64,000 bases of DNA from Massilia sp. Root418 (GCF_001425265.1 NZ_LMEC01000001.1:1241353-1305352); one strand, 5' to 3'; numbered from the stretch's first letter, positions 44,351-53,946 are shown. Numbers and translations are program-made. The notes: generated by a model not told the origin, from the sequence alone.

Positions 44351-45832
44351 TTACTTGGAGGCAACCGCCAGCGGTGCAGCGGCATCCCAGCCGCCGCCCA
44401 GGGCGCGGATCAGCGCCACGGTGGTGACGGCGCGGTTGCCGCGCAGCTGCACCGCGCTGCGTTCCACGCTGGCCAGGTTGCGCTGCGCGTCCAGCAGGTC
44501 CAGGTAGCTGGAGCGGCCGGCCGTGTAGAGCTTCTGCGCCAGGTCGGCCGAGCGGCGCGCCGAGACCAGCGCGTCGTCGATTTCCTGGGTCTGGCCGGAC
44601 AGGATGCGCAGGCCGGCCAGGTTGTCTTCCACCTCGGCGAACGCGGTCAGCACGCTCTGGCGGTAGCCGGCAACCGATTCTTCCAGCGCCGCTTCGCTGC
44701 GCACCACGTTGTTCTTGTTGCGGCCGCCGTCGATCAGCGGCATGGACATCAGCGCGCCCAGTAGCCACGAGCGGCTGCTCCACTTGAACACTTCCGAGAA
44801 CGTGCCGGCGGCGCCGCCGCCGCTGGCGTTGATGTTCAGCGCCGGGAACATGGCCGCGCGGGCCACGCCGATGCGGGCGTTGGACGCTTCCATGGCGCGC
44901 TGCGCGGCGGCGATGTCCGGGCGGCGTTCCAGCAGCGCCGACGGCAGGCCGGCCGGGATGGCGGGCAGCAGCGACGAATCCAGCAGCGGGCTCACGCCGG
45001 CCGTGAAGTCGGCCGCCGGTTTGCCCAGCAGTACGGCCAGCGCGTGCTCGGTGGTGACACGGGTGCGCTGCAGGCCGATGGCTTCGGCGCGCGAGGTGGC
45101 CAGTTCGGTCTTGGCGCGCGACAGGTCGAATTCGCCAATGTCGCCCAGGTCGAAGCGGCGCTGGTTGACCTTCACGTTTTCTTCGCGCAGGCGCACGGTT
45201 TGCGCCAGGGTGGCCAGTTCGGCGTCCGTGGCACGCAGGCGGAAGTAAGTCTGCGCCACGTCGGCCTGCACCGACAGCAGCACCGAGCGGTAGGTCGCTT
45301 CCACGGAAGCGGCGTCGCTGCGGGCGGCGTCCACGCCGGAGGAAACGCGGCCGAACAGGTCCACTTCATAGCTGGCCGTGAGGCTGGCCGTGTAACTGGT
45401 CTGCGGCGCCACCGGCGTGCCTTGCGGCAGGCCGAGCGACTGCGCCGAGGAGCGGGCGCGCTGGGCGCCCACGCCCACGCCGATTTGCGGAATGCGGTCC
45501 GCTTCGGCGATGCCGGCGATGGCGCGCGCCTGCTTCACGCGGGCGGCCGCCACGGCCAGGTTGGCGTTGGCCTTGGTGGCTTCGGCGATCAGCTGGTTCA
45601 GGGCCGGATCGTTGAACGCCAGCCACCACTCGCCGCGCGGCTGCTGTTCAGCGGGCTGCGCCTGCTTCCAGCGGGTGCCGTCGGGGGCGGTCTGCACCGC
45701 GTTGGCCGAGGCCTGGCCTTCCTTGAACGCCGTCGGCACGGCGATGTCGGGCTGTTTGAATTGCGGCGCGGCGCAGGCTGTCAGCAGCAGAGCTGCAACC
45801 AGCGGAGCCACACCCTTTGCGATCATATTCAT
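44351..45832 (-). CDS. Outer-membrane efflux lipoprotein (NodT/OprN type)
   Basis: 493 aa with lipobox LLTAC and the two-fold repeat of TolC-family factors (LAVAAARVKQARAIAGIAEAD; YEVDLFGRVSSGVDAARSD). It forms the trimeric exit duct. Its ATG shares one base with the upstream permease stop (TAATG), indicating coupling. It is the only such factor near the two RND units and may serve both. Confidence 0.94.
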   Translation of the reverse strand: MNMIAKGVAPLVAALLLTACAAPQFKQPDIAVPTAFKEGQASANAVQTAPDGTRWKQAQPAEQQPRGEWWLAFNDPALNQLIAEATKANANLAVAAARVKQARAIAGIAEADRIPQIGVGVGAQRARSSAQSLGLPQGTPVAPQTSYTASLTASYEVDLFGRVSSGVDAARSDAASVEATYRSVLLSVQADVAQTYFRLRATDAELATLAQTVRLREENVKVNQRRFDLGDIGEFDLSRAKTELATSRAEAIGLQRTRVTTEHALAVLLGKPAADFTAGVSPLLDSSLLPAIPAGLPSALLERRPDIAAAQRAMEASNARIGVARAAMFPALNINASGGGAAGTFSEVFKWSSRSWLLGALMSMPLIDGGRNKNNVVRSEAALEESVAGYRQSVLTAFAEVEDNLAGLRILSGQTQEIDDALVSARRSADLAQKLYTAGRSSYLDLLDAQRNLASVERSAVQLRGNRAVTTVALIRALGGGWDAAAPLAVASK

Positions 45833-48800
45833 TAGTGAGTCCCTTCCAGTTTCACGGTCGCGGTTTCAGCGACGGTGGATTTTTTCTCCAGGCGCTGGGC
45901 CAGGGTACGCAGCAGGACGTAGAACACCGGCGTGAGGAACAGGCCGAAGAAAGTCACGCCCAGCATGCCGGCAAACACCGCCACACCCATGGCGTGGCGC
46001 ATTTCCGAACCGGCGCCGCTCGAAAACACCAGGGGCACGACACCCATGATGAAGGCGATCGACGTCATCAGGATCGGACGCAGACGCAGGCGGCAGGCTT
46101 CCAGGGCGGCCTGCAGCACGGTACGGCCATGGTCTTCCAGTTCACGGGCGAATTCCACGATCAGAATGGCATTCTTGGACGCCAGGCCCACCAGCACGAA
46201 CAGCGCGATCTGGGTGAAGATGTTGTTGTCGCCGCCGGTGACCTTCACGCCGATCAGGGCGCACAGGATGGACATCGGCACGATCAGGATCACCGCCAGC
46301 GGCAGGGTCCAGCTCTCGTATTGCGCGGCCAGCACCAGGAACACCAGCAGCACGCACAGCGGGAACACGTAGATCATGGTATTACCGGACAGGATCTCCT
46401 GGTAAGTCAAATCGGTCCACTCGTAGGCTATCCCTTTTGGCAGAGTTTCCTTGGCGATCTGCTCGAAGATGGCTTGCGCCGTGCCGGACGATACACCGGG
46501 CGCCGGGCCGCCGTTCATGTCGGCCGACACGTAGGCGTTGTAGCGCTGCACGCGGTCCGGGCCATAGCTGTCCTTCACGCGCATCAGCGACGACAGCGGG
46601 ATCATCTCGCCTTTGTCGTTGCGCACTTTCAGCTGGGCGATCTGCTCGGCCTGCGAACGGAACGGGGCGTCAGCCTGTACGCGCACCTGGTAGGTGCGGC
46701 CGAACTGGTTGAAGTCGTTCACGTACAGCGAACCCAGGTTGATCTGCAAGGTCTGGTAGATGGTCGCCAGCGGCACGCCCAGCTGCTTGGCCTTGGTGCG
46801 GTCCACGTCCGCGAACAGCTGCGGCACGTTGATCTGGAAGCTGGAGAACACGCCTTGCAGCTGCGGATTGCCCCATGCTTTCATCTGCATCGCCTGGCTG
46901 GCTTTATACAGCTCGTCGTAGCCCACGTTGCCGCGGTCTTCCAGCATCATCTTGAAGCCGCCGATGGTGCCCAGGCCATTGACCGGCGGCGGCGGGAACA
47001 CCATCACGAACGCGTCCTGCACGGCGCCCATGCGCTTGTTGATTTCAGCGGCGATGGCTTCGGCCGACTGGCTCTTGTCCTTGCGCTCGTGGAAGGGCTT
47101 GAGCGTGGTGAACACGATACCCGAGTTGGGCGCATTGGTGAAGCCGTTGATCGACAGGCCGGGGAACGCCACGCTGGCTTCCACGCCGGGGATTTCCTTG
47201 GCGATGGCGGACATCTTCTTGATCACGGCGTCGGTGCGGTCCAGCGAGGCGGCGTCCGGCAGCTGGGCGAAGCCCACCAGGTACTGCTTGTCCTGCGCGG
47301 GAACGAAGCCCGACGGCACGGCCTTGAACATGAACACGGCGGCGATGGCCAGCAGCGCGTACACGCCCACGGCAGCCGATTTGCGGCGCAGCACGCCCTT
47401 CACGCCCACTTCATACTTGTCCGACGCGCGGCCGAAGAAGCGGTTGAACCAGGCGAAGAAGCGGCCGAAGATCTTGTCCATGCCGCGGGTCAGCGCGTCT
47501 TTCGGCGCGTCGTGCGGTTTCAGCAGGGCTGCCGACAGGGCCGGGGCCAGGGTCAGCGAGCTGAATGCCGAGATCACGGTCGAGATGGCGATGGTGAGCG
47601 CGAACTGGCGGTAGAACTGGCCGGTCAGGCCCGCCACGAAGGCGATCGGCACGAACACGGCGCACAGCACCAGGGCGATGGCGATAATCGGGCCGCTCAC
47701 CTCTTTCATGGCCTGGATAGTCGCGTCGCGCGGGCTCAGGCCGTTGGCGATGTTACGCTCGACGTTCTCCACCACCACGATGGCATCGTCCACCACGATA
47801 CCGATGGCCAGCACCAGGCCGAACAGCGACAGCGTGTTGATCGAGAAGCCGAAGCCTATCATCACGGCGAAGGTGCCCACCACCGACACCGGCACGGCCA
47901 GCAGCGGAATCACCGATGCGCGCCAGGTCTGCAGGAAGATGATCACCACCAGCGCCACCAGCACGATCGCTTCGATCAGGGTGTGGATCACGGAGTCGAT
48001 CGACTCGCGCACGAATTGGGTCGGGTCGTACACAATGCTGTATTCGACGCCTTCCGGGAAATCTTTCGACAGCTCCGCCATCTTGGCGCGCACGTCCGAG
48101 GACAGCTGCAGCGCGTTGGCGTTCGGTGCTTCGAAAATCGGGATGGCCACGGCGGACTTGTTGTTCAGCAGGGAGCGCAGCGCGTAGGAGTTCGAGCCCA
48201 TTTCCAGGCGCGCCACATCCTTTAGCAAGGTGACAGCGCCGTCGGCGTTGGTCTTGACGATGATGTTGCCGAATTCCTCGACGGTCTGCAGGCGGCCTTG
48301 CGTGTTCACGGTCAGCTGGAAGTCCGCGTCCTTGGACGGGCCCTGGCCGATCACGCCGGCTGCCACCTGCACGTTCTGCTCGCGGATGGACGCCACCACG
48401 TCGCCGGCGGTCAGGTTGCGCGCCGCGACTTTCTGCGGATCGAGCCAGACGCGCATGGCGTAGTCGCCGGAACCGAACAGCTGGACTTCGCCCATGCCAT
48501 TGATGCGGGCCAGCTGGTCCTTCACGTTCAGCACCGCGTAGTTGCGCAGGTACAAGTCGTCATAGCGGCCGTCGGGCGACTGCAAGTGCACCACCATGGT
48601 CAGGTTGGGCGAGGACTTGACGGTCGTCACGCCGATCTGGCGCACCTCTTCCGGCAGGCGCGGCAGCGCGCGCTGGACGCGGTTCTGCACCTGGGTTTCG
48701 GCCTGTTCCACATTGGTGCCGATCTTGAACGTCACGGTCAGCGCCAGGGCGCCGTCCGAGGTGTTCTGGGACGACATGTAGAGCATGTTTTCAACGCCGT

Positions 48801-49014
48801 TGATCTGCTCTTCCAGCGGCGCGGCCACGGTTTCGGCAATGATCTTCGGATTGGCGCCCGGATACTGGGCACGCACCACCACGGAGGGCGGCACCACGTC
48901 CGGATACTCGGATATGGGCAGCTTGAAGATGGAGATCAATCCACCGACGAAAATGATGATCGATAGCACCGCCGCGAAGATCGGTTTATCGACAAAGAAG
49001 CGTGAAAAGTTCAT
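45832..49014 (-). CDS. RND efflux permease, first unit (MexF-like)
   Basis: 1060 aa. Full-length HAE-1 permease with intact proton-relay residues (VDDAIVVVENVERN; GLASKNAILIVEFA). Gene order adaptor-permease-outer-membrane factor and sequence character are those of MexEF-OprN. Substrates cannot be predicted; chloramphenicol and quinolones are typical of that subgroup. Confidence 0.95.
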   Translation of the reverse strand: MNFSRFFVDKPIFAAVLSIIIFVGGLISIFKLPISEYPDVVPPSVVVRAQYPGANPKIIAETVAAPLEEQINGVENMLYMSSQNTSDGALALTVTFKIGTNVEQAETQVQNRVQRALPRLPEEVRQIGVTTVKSSPNLTMVVHLQSPDGRYDDLYLRNYAVLNVKDQLARINGMGEVQLFGSGDYAMRVWLDPQKVAARNLTAGDVVASIREQNVQVAAGVIGQGPSKDADFQLTVNTQGRLQTVEEFGNIIVKTNADGAVTLLKDVARLEMGSNSYALRSLLNNKSAVAIPIFEAPNANALQLSSDVRAKMAELSKDFPEGVEYSIVYDPTQFVRESIDSVIHTLIEAIVLVALVVIIFLQTWRASVIPLLAVPVSVVGTFAVMIGFGFSINTLSLFGLVLAIGIVVDDAIVVVENVERNIANGLSPRDATIQAMKEVSGPIIAIALVLCAVFVPIAFVAGLTGQFYRQFALTIAISTVISAFSSLTLAPALSAALLKPHDAPKDALTRGMDKIFGRFFAWFNRFFGRASDKYEVGVKGVLRRKSAAVGVYALLAIAAVFMFKAVPSGFVPAQDKQYLVGFAQLPDAASLDRTDAVIKKMSAIAKEIPGVEASVAFPGLSINGFTNAPNSGIVFTTLKPFHERKDKSQSAEAIAAEINKRMGAVQDAFVMVFPPPPVNGLGTIGGFKMMLEDRGNVGYDELYKASQAMQMKAWGNPQLQGVFSSFQINVPQLFADVDRTKAKQLGVPLATIYQTLQINLGSLYVNDFNQFGRTYQVRVQADAPFRSQAEQIAQLKVRNDKGEMIPLSSLMRVKDSYGPDRVQRYNAYVSADMNGGPAPGVSSGTAQAIFEQIAKETLPKGIAYEWTDLTYQEILSGNTMIYVFPLCVLLVFLVLAAQYESWTLPLAVILIVPMSILCALIGVKVTGGDNNIFTQIALFVLVGLASKNAILIVEFARELEDHGRTVLQAALEACRLRLRPILMTSIAFIMGVVPLVFSSGAGSEMRHAMGVAVFAGMLGVTFFGLFLTPVFYVLLRTLAQRLEKKSTVAETATVKLEGTH

Positions 49015-49041
49015 AGATTATTCCTTCTTATTCTTTCGAAG

Positions 49042-50286
49042 TTACTGCTTCGAAGTGCTGCCGGCCTTGGCGGCGGCGGCAGCGACTTTTTCTTCTTTTT
49101 TAGCTTCAGGCTTGGCCGGGGCCGGGGCCAGCGGATCGAAGTCCATCTTCACGATTTCCGCCGTCACCGGGGAGCCGGGACGCACGCGCTGCAGGCCGTT
49201 GACCACGATCTTCTCGCCCGGCTTCAGGCCGTCGCGCACCACGCGCAGGCCGTCGATCTGCGGGCCCAGGGTGACAGGACGGTATTCGGCCTTGCTGTCG
49301 GCACCGACCACGAACACGAACTTGCGGTTCTGGTCCGTGCCCACGGCGCGGTCGTTGATCAGCAGCGCAGGCTTGCCGGCGCCGGCGCCTTCCAGCTGCA
49401 CGCGGGCGAACAGGCCGGGAACCAGGGCGTTGTCGGCGTTGGCGAAGGTGGCGCGCATGCGCACCGAGCCGCTGCGCGGGTCGAGCTGGTTGTCCACGAA
49501 TTCGAGCTTGCCCTCGTGCGGGAAGCCGGTTTCGTTGGCCAGGCCCACTTTGACGGTGACCGGCTGGCCCTTGGTGGCGGCGGTGCCCACGCGCAGATAG
49601 GTGTCCTCGTCGCCGTCGAAGCTGGCGTAGATTTTCTCCAGCGAGACCACCGAGGTCAGCACGGCGGAAGCGTCCACCAGGTTGCCCAGCGTGATTTCGG
49701 CTTTCGACACGCGGCCGTTGATGGGCGACACCACCTGGGTGTAGGCCACGTTCAGGCGCGCCGCGTCGGCTTGCGCGGCGGCGGCGCGGGCGTTGGCGTC
49801 CAGCTCTTTCAGGCCGGAGGCTTTCTCGTCGTATTCGCGCTGCGCGATGGCCTTGTCGGCCAGCAACTTCTCGGCGCGGGCCAGTTCCAGCTTGGCCAGG
49901 TCGGCCTTGGCGCGCGCCGAGTTGGCGGCCGCTTCGGCGCGGCTCAGTTCAGCCTGGTAAGGACGGGCGTCGATCTGGAACAGCACGTCGCCTTTCTTGA
50001 CTTCGCTGCCCGGCTTGAAGTTCACCGCGGTGATGAAGCCGCTCACGCGGGAACGGATTTCCACGCGCTCGATGGCTTCCAGGCGGCCCGAGAACTCCTG
50101 GGTTTCGGTGATGTTTTTTTCCACCACGGCGGCGGCGGAGATTGGCGGGCCGCCGGCGGCAGGCGCCTCGGCGGTCTTGCCGTTAGCGGTATCGCATCCT
50201 GCAAGGCTGATGGCTGCCAACCCTGCTACAACCATTGCGGCGGCCAGAGGGCGCAGCAAGGTGCTGAAATTTTTCTCGTTTTTCAT
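49042..50286 (-). CDS. RND periplasmic adaptor (MexE-like), first unit
   Basis: 414 aa from the ATG at 50286 (AGGGA upstream); the open frame reaches 50379 without a better start. Lipobox SLAGC at about residue 31. Barrel, lipoyl and hairpin segments match the second adaptor closely (TETQEFSGRLEAIERVEI; VGTDQNRKFVFVVG), with a Lys/Ala-rich tail. First gene of the operon, behind a clear promoter and a leader of about 130 nt. Confidence 0.94.
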   Translation of the reverse strand: MKNEKNFSTLLRPLAAAMVVAGLAAISLAGCDTANGKTAEAPAAGGPPISAAAVVEKNITETQEFSGRLEAIERVEIRSRVSGFITAVNFKPGSEVKKGDVLFQIDARPYQAELSRAEAAANSARAKADLAKLELARAEKLLADKAIAQREYDEKASGLKELDANARAAAAQADAARLNVAYTQVVSPINGRVSKAEITLGNLVDASAVLTSVVSLEKIYASFDGDEDTYLRVGTAATKGQPVTVKVGLANETGFPHEGKLEFVDNQLDPRSGSVRMRATFANADNALVPGLFARVQLEGAGAGKPALLINDRAVGTDQNRKFVFVVGADSKAEYRPVTLGPQIDGLRVVRDGLKPGEKIVVNGLQRVRPGSPVTAEIVKMDFDPLAPAPAKPEAKKEEKVAAAAAKAGSTSKQ

Positions 50287-50417
50287 ATTAATCCCTTTTT
50301 GTATGAAAATTTTTAATAGATACGGCGATACCGCTTGTCGCTGCAATACCTTGGGACAAGACGGCCCTACCGCGCACAAGGCACGGAAATTTGTTACTAG
50401 TTGAAAAGTCTCCCGTC

Positions 50418-50450
50418 TACAAATATACTGGCAGCCAGATAATATGTAAA
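50418..50450 (-). promoter_or_regulatory. RND operon promoter with overlapping palindromic operator
   Basis: On the minus strand TTTACA (50450-50445), a spacer of exactly 17 nt and TATATT (50427-50422) make a strong sigma-70 promoter. The spacer holds CTGGC-A-GCCAG (50428-50438), and the imperfect symmetry extends to TACA...TGTA at 50418-50448. A repressor bound here would block RNA polymerase. No TetR or MarR gene is adjacent, so the regulator is unlinked or is the LysR gene at 51652. Confidence 0.7.
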
Positions 50451-50467
50451 CGTTTTAGTTTAGTTAT

Positions 50468-51322
50468 TCATGACACCGGCGGCTCCGTCCCATCCAGGCC
50501 GGCAATGAAGCAGGCGATTTCACTCAAGGCAAACACTTTGCACGCGCATTCGTTGCGCGCCTCGACGTCCGAGACGGGCGCGGCGGGCAAGCGCCGCACC
50601 GTGGTCTTGATCCCGCAGGAAATCAGCTTGGTGCCGTATTGTTCAGCTTCGTCGCGTAATGGGTCGTCCTCGCCCGACAGGATCAGCGCCGGCGGCAGGT
50701 TCTTCAGCCGGCTCGACTGCAGCGGCGAGGCGTAAGGATGGGTGCGGTCCGCCACATTGGGCAGGTAGCCGCGGTAGCCGGCGGCGCATACGTCGGCCGC
50801 CTTGGCCTTGTCGGTGCATGTCGGCAGCTCCCGCATGGAGCTGCTCGACAGGCCCGGGTCCAGCATGGGCATGATGAGGATCTGGCCGGACAGCGCAGGG
50901 CCGCCGCGGTCGCGCGACATCAGCGAACTGACGGCGGCCAGGTTGGCGCCGGCTTCAATGCCGGCCACCAGCAGGCGCTTGCCACTCCAGCCCAGCTTGG
51001 TTTTATTCTTCTTCGCCCACAGCAGCACGGCGTGGGCATCCTCCACCGCCGCCGGGAAGGGGCTGGTGGTGGCGAGGGTGTAATTACTGGCCAGCACGAG
51101 GTAGCCGGAGTTGCAGCTGACCAGGCCGCGCAGGAACTCGTCGGCCTCTTCCAGGTCGCCGCTGACAAAGCCGCCGCCAGGGAAGAAGACGATCAGCGTG
51201 TCGCGCTTGCCCGTGGGCGCCCCCGAAAAGGCGCCGCTGTACAGCCGGGCGGCCAGCGGGCCATGGGCCCCGACCACTTCGATATCGCGCATCTTCAACT
51301 GTGCTGGCACCGGATCCATCAT
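50468..51322 (-). CDS. Alpha/beta-hydrolase fold protein lacking catalytic nucleophile
   Basis: 284 aa of hormone-sensitive-lipase (HSL) type. The oxyanion motif HGGG is PGGG (48-51, FFPGGGFVSGD). The nucleophile elbow GDSAG is GIEAG (121-125), with Glu123 instead of Ser. The acid is present (SGEDDPLRDEA, Asp219/220), but the C-terminal His region reads AAPVSDVEARN without His. It is thus probably a non-catalytic fold relative. No signal peptide; several Cys (CNSG, CTDK, CACK). It starts within the stop of a 69-aa gene and lies between that gene and the RND operon promoter. Confidence 0.85.
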   Translation of the reverse strand: MMDPVPAQLKMRDIEVVGAHGPLAARLYSGAFSGAPTGKRDTLIVFFPGGGFVSGDLEEADEFLRGLVSCNSGYLVLASNYTLATTSPFPAAVEDAHAVLLWAKKNKTKLGWSGKRLLVAGIEAGANLAAVSSLMSRDRGGPALSGQILIMPMLDPGLSSSSMRELPTCTDKAKAADVCAAGYRGYLPNVADRTHPYASPLQSSRLKNLPPALILSGEDDPLRDEAEQYGTKLISCGIKTTVRRLPAAPVSDVEARNECACKVFALSEIACFIAGLDGTEPPVS

Positions 51323-51528
51323 TGCTGCACCGCCGCAGAATTAGTCTTGGCCAAGGCGTCCGCGCTGGCCACCATGCCGCCGCCGATGACCTCGTGGGTC
51401 AGCGCGTTCACGCCACGGGCTTCCGTGCCGGCCGCCGCCAGGTAGACGTCGGTATACATCATTCCGGCCAAGGCGAACGAGCTCAGCGCTAACGCGATCG
51501 TTGCAAAGATTCCATCCCGATGTTTCAT
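51319..51528 (-). CDS. Small exported or membrane-anchored protein
   Basis: 69 aa. One N-terminal hydrophobic segment (IFATIALALSSFALAGMMYT) acts as signal or anchor; the remainder is short and Ala-rich. AGGAGT lies before the ATG, and the stop overlaps the following hydrolase-like gene as ATGA, so the two form an operon. Function unknown. Confidence 0.7.
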   Translation of the reverse strand: MKHRDGIFATIALALSSFALAGMMYTDVYLAAAGTEARGVNALTHEVIGGGMVASADALAKTNSAAVQQ

Positions 51529-51651
51529 GATCTGACTCCTAGTGGCACTGCGTTACATTTCTGCATGCATGAACTATAGTCTTGATCTACAATCCGATAA
51601 ATGGGTCGAAGTCGAATTGATTGTTCAGGATCTGGAACAATAAGGAAATAG

Positions 51652-52599
51652 ATGAACAAACTGCTAGCAATGGAAGTGTTCGTGCAGGTGGTCGATGCCG
51701 GAGGCTTCACGCGCGCGGCGGAGAACATGCAGCTGCCCAAAGCCACCGTCTCGACGCTGGTGCAAGCGCTGGAAAGCGCGCTCGCGGTCAAGCTGCTGCA
51801 CCGCACCACGCGCCAGATCAGCGTGACGGCCGACGGCGCTGCTTATTACGAGCGCTGCCTGCGCATCCTGTCGGACGTGCGCGAGGCCGAGGAGTCGCTT
51901 TCGCGCACCAAGCTCAGCCCGAGCGGACGCTTGCGGGTGGACGCGCCCACCGGCCTGGCCAGCGAAGTGCTGGTGCCGGCCCTGCCCGACTTTTTCGAGC
52001 GCTACCCGGACATCACGCTGGAGCTGGGCTGCAGCGACCGCCCGGTGGACCTGATCGAGGAAGGCGTGGACTGCGCCGTGCGCGGCGGCATCCTGAGCGA
52101 CTCAGCCCTCATCGCGCGCCGGATCGGCGTGCTCAGCTTCGTCACCTGCGCCGCGCCTTCCTATCTGGCGCGCTACGGCGTGCCGCGCCACCCGCGCGAG
52201 CTGCTGCGCCACCGCTGCGTGAATTACTTTTCCGCCAAGACCGGCAAGATCTTCGACTGGGACTTCACCCTGAACGGCGAGCGCATCCAGATGCCGCTGC
52301 CCGGCGTGATCGCGCTCAACGACAGCAATGCCTATGTGGCGGCCGGCCTGGCCGGGTTGGGCATCGTGCAGATGACCGACTTCGCGCTGGAAGAATACCT
52401 GCACGACGGCCGCCTGGTGCAGGTGCTGGCCGAGTGGCTCACCGACCCGATACCGATCCACGTGGTGTATCCGCAGAACCGCCACCTGTCGGCCAAGGTG
52501 CGCGTATTTGTCGAGTGGGTGGCCGAGCACTTCGCCGCCCATCCCGGCATGCGCATCCGCACCACGCCCCCCACTTCCCTCACCCAGCAGGCCGCCTGA
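51652..52599 (+). CDS. LysR family transcriptional regulator
   Basis: 315 aa. HTH at about 1-60 (GGFTRAAENMQLPKATVSTL) and a substrate-binding effector domain of the CrgA/DmlR-like group (PSGRLRVDAPTGLASEVLVP). Its stop overlaps the next start as TGATG, so it is co-transcribed with the dehydrogenase. It may control that gene, or, as MexT does, the nearby RND operon; the first is more direct. Confidence 0.93.
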   Translation: MNKLLAMEVFVQVVDAGGFTRAAENMQLPKATVSTLVQALESALAVKLLHRTTRQISVTADGAAYYERCLRILSDVREAEESLSRTKLSPSGRLRVDAPTGLASEVLVPALPDFFERYPDITLELGCSDRPVDLIEEGVDCAVRGGILSDSALIARRIGVLSFVTCAAPSYLARYGVPRHPRELLRHRCVNYFSAKTGKIFDWDFTLNGERIQMPLPGVIALNDSNAYVAAGLAGLGIVQMTDFALEEYLHDGRLVQVLAEWLTDPIPIHVVYPQNRHLSAKVRVFVEWVAEHFAAHPGMRIRTTPPTSLTQQAA

Positions 52600-53552
52600 T
52601 GAACAATCACAACATCGTCTTCCTCGACCGCGAAAGCCTGATCGCCAATGTGCGCCGCCCCGGCTTCAGCCACAGCTGGACCGAATACGCGGCCACCACC
52701 GCGGCGGACGCGGCCAGCCGCCTGGCCGGGGCCAGCATTGCCATCACCAACAAGGTGCCGCTGCGCGCCGACACACTGGCGCAGCTGCCGGAACTGAAGA
52801 TGATCGCGGTGGCTGCCACCGGCACCGACATCATCGACCTTGCCGCCTGCCGCGGGCGCGGCATCGTGGTCTCGAACATCCGCAATTACGCCTACGCCAC
52901 CTTGCCCGAGCACACCTTCGCCATGATCCTGGCGCTGCGCCGCAACCTGCTGGCCTACCGCGCCGACGTGCAGGCCGGCAAATGGCAAAAGTCCGACAAG
53001 TTCTGCCTGTTCGACTATCCCATTACCGACCTGGCCGGCAGCAAGCTGGGCCTGCTGGGCTATGGCGCGCTGGGACAGGCGGTCGCGCGGCTGGGGCGCG
53101 CGTTCGGGATGGAGATCCTGGTGCACAAGCGCACGCCGGTGCAGGAGGACGGCGTGCGCAACGTGTCCTGGGACGAGCTGCTGGAAACCTCGGACGTGCT
53201 CAGCCTGCATGCGCCGCTGAACGAGCAGACCCGCAACCTCATCGGCGCCGCCGAGCTGGAACGCATGAAGCGTTCCGCGCTGCTGATCAACACCGCACGC
53301 GGCGGGCTGGTGGACGAGGCTGCCCTGGCCAAGGCGCTGACCACCGGCGTGATTGCCGGCGCGGGCTTCGACGTGCTGGTGAAAGAGCCGCCGCCGGACG
53401 ACAACATCCTGCTCAACCTGCACCTGCCCAACTTCATCCTGACCCCGCACATCGCCTGGGCCAGCACGCAAGCCATGCAGATCCTGGCCGACCAGCTGAT
53501 CGACAACATCGAGGCCTTCGCGGCGGGCAAGCCGGCAAACGTCGTGGGTTAG
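52599..53552 (+). CDS. D-2-hydroxyacid dehydrogenase (hydroxypyruvate reductase-like)
   Basis: 317 aa. NAD-binding GLLGYGALGQAVAR, catalytic Arg in NTARGGLVDE, Glu in VKEPPPDDN and His in LTPHIAWAS are all present. It reduces a 2-keto acid (hydroxypyruvate or glyoxylate are likely) to the D-hydroxy acid. Translation is coupled to the LysR gene through the shared A of TGATG. Confidence 0.92.
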   Translation: MNNHNIVFLDRESLIANVRRPGFSHSWTEYAATTAADAASRLAGASIAITNKVPLRADTLAQLPELKMIAVAATGTDIIDLAACRGRGIVVSNIRNYAYATLPEHTFAMILALRRNLLAYRADVQAGKWQKSDKFCLFDYPITDLAGSKLGLLGYGALGQAVARLGRAFGMEILVHKRTPVQEDGVRNVSWDELLETSDVLSLHAPLNEQTRNLIGAAELERMKRSALLINTARGGLVDEAALAKALTTGVIAGAGFDVLVKEPPPDDNILLNLHLPNFILTPHIAWASTQAMQILADQLIDNIEAFAAGKPANVVG

Positions 53553-53866
53553 TGCCCCCGGATTGCTTCCTTCAAGAGGAAGAACAAGGTGATGCTCATG
53601 CCGGCCTGCGAGAAAAACAGGCCAATGGCAACGCCTATCATCCAGGTCCGCAGCTTGTCGATTTCATCCTTGAGCTCGGCTTTGGTGGCGAAGTGCGGGA
53701 GCTGTGCCTCGATGCTGGCGAAACGTGCATTCATCGCGCCGCGCAGCTCGGCAATATCCTGCTTGGTCGCCATGGTGGCGCGGATCAGGGCAAGCTCGGT
53801 TTCGGCGGAGTGCATGCGTCTCTCCAAATCGCGTGCGCGATCATCGGGCGTTTCAGCATCGGACAT
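53549..53866 (-). CDS. Coiled-coil protein with C-terminal membrane anchor
   Basis: 105 aa from the ATG at 53866 (GGGAG upstream). A charged coiled coil (about 10-70, LERRMHSAETELALIRATMA) precedes one hydrophobic segment (about 76-98, WMIGVAIGLFFSQAGMSITL). It resembles DUF1640/CCDC90-type small proteins. Function unknown. Its stop overlaps the dehydrogenase stop. Confidence 0.8.
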   Translation of the reverse strand: MSDAETPDDRARDLERRMHSAETELALIRATMATKQDIAELRGAMNARFASIEAQLPHFATKAELKDEIDKLRTWMIGVAIGLFFSQAGMSITLFFLLKEAIRGH

Positions 53867-53946
53867 GCGCGTCTCCCTGTCAAGCAAGCTCCAGCCACTA
53901 TGCGCCTGGAAGCCGCCTGCAAGTTTGATCAGCGTCAAGCCGTAGC

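Noticed and set aside
45817..48225. 802-codon plus-strand open frame opposite the first RND permease, and a similar 695-codon frame at 39791-41878
   Set aside because: Both are His/Gln/Arg-rich antisense shadows of permease genes, and the same shadow appears over both paralogues because the coding strands are alike.
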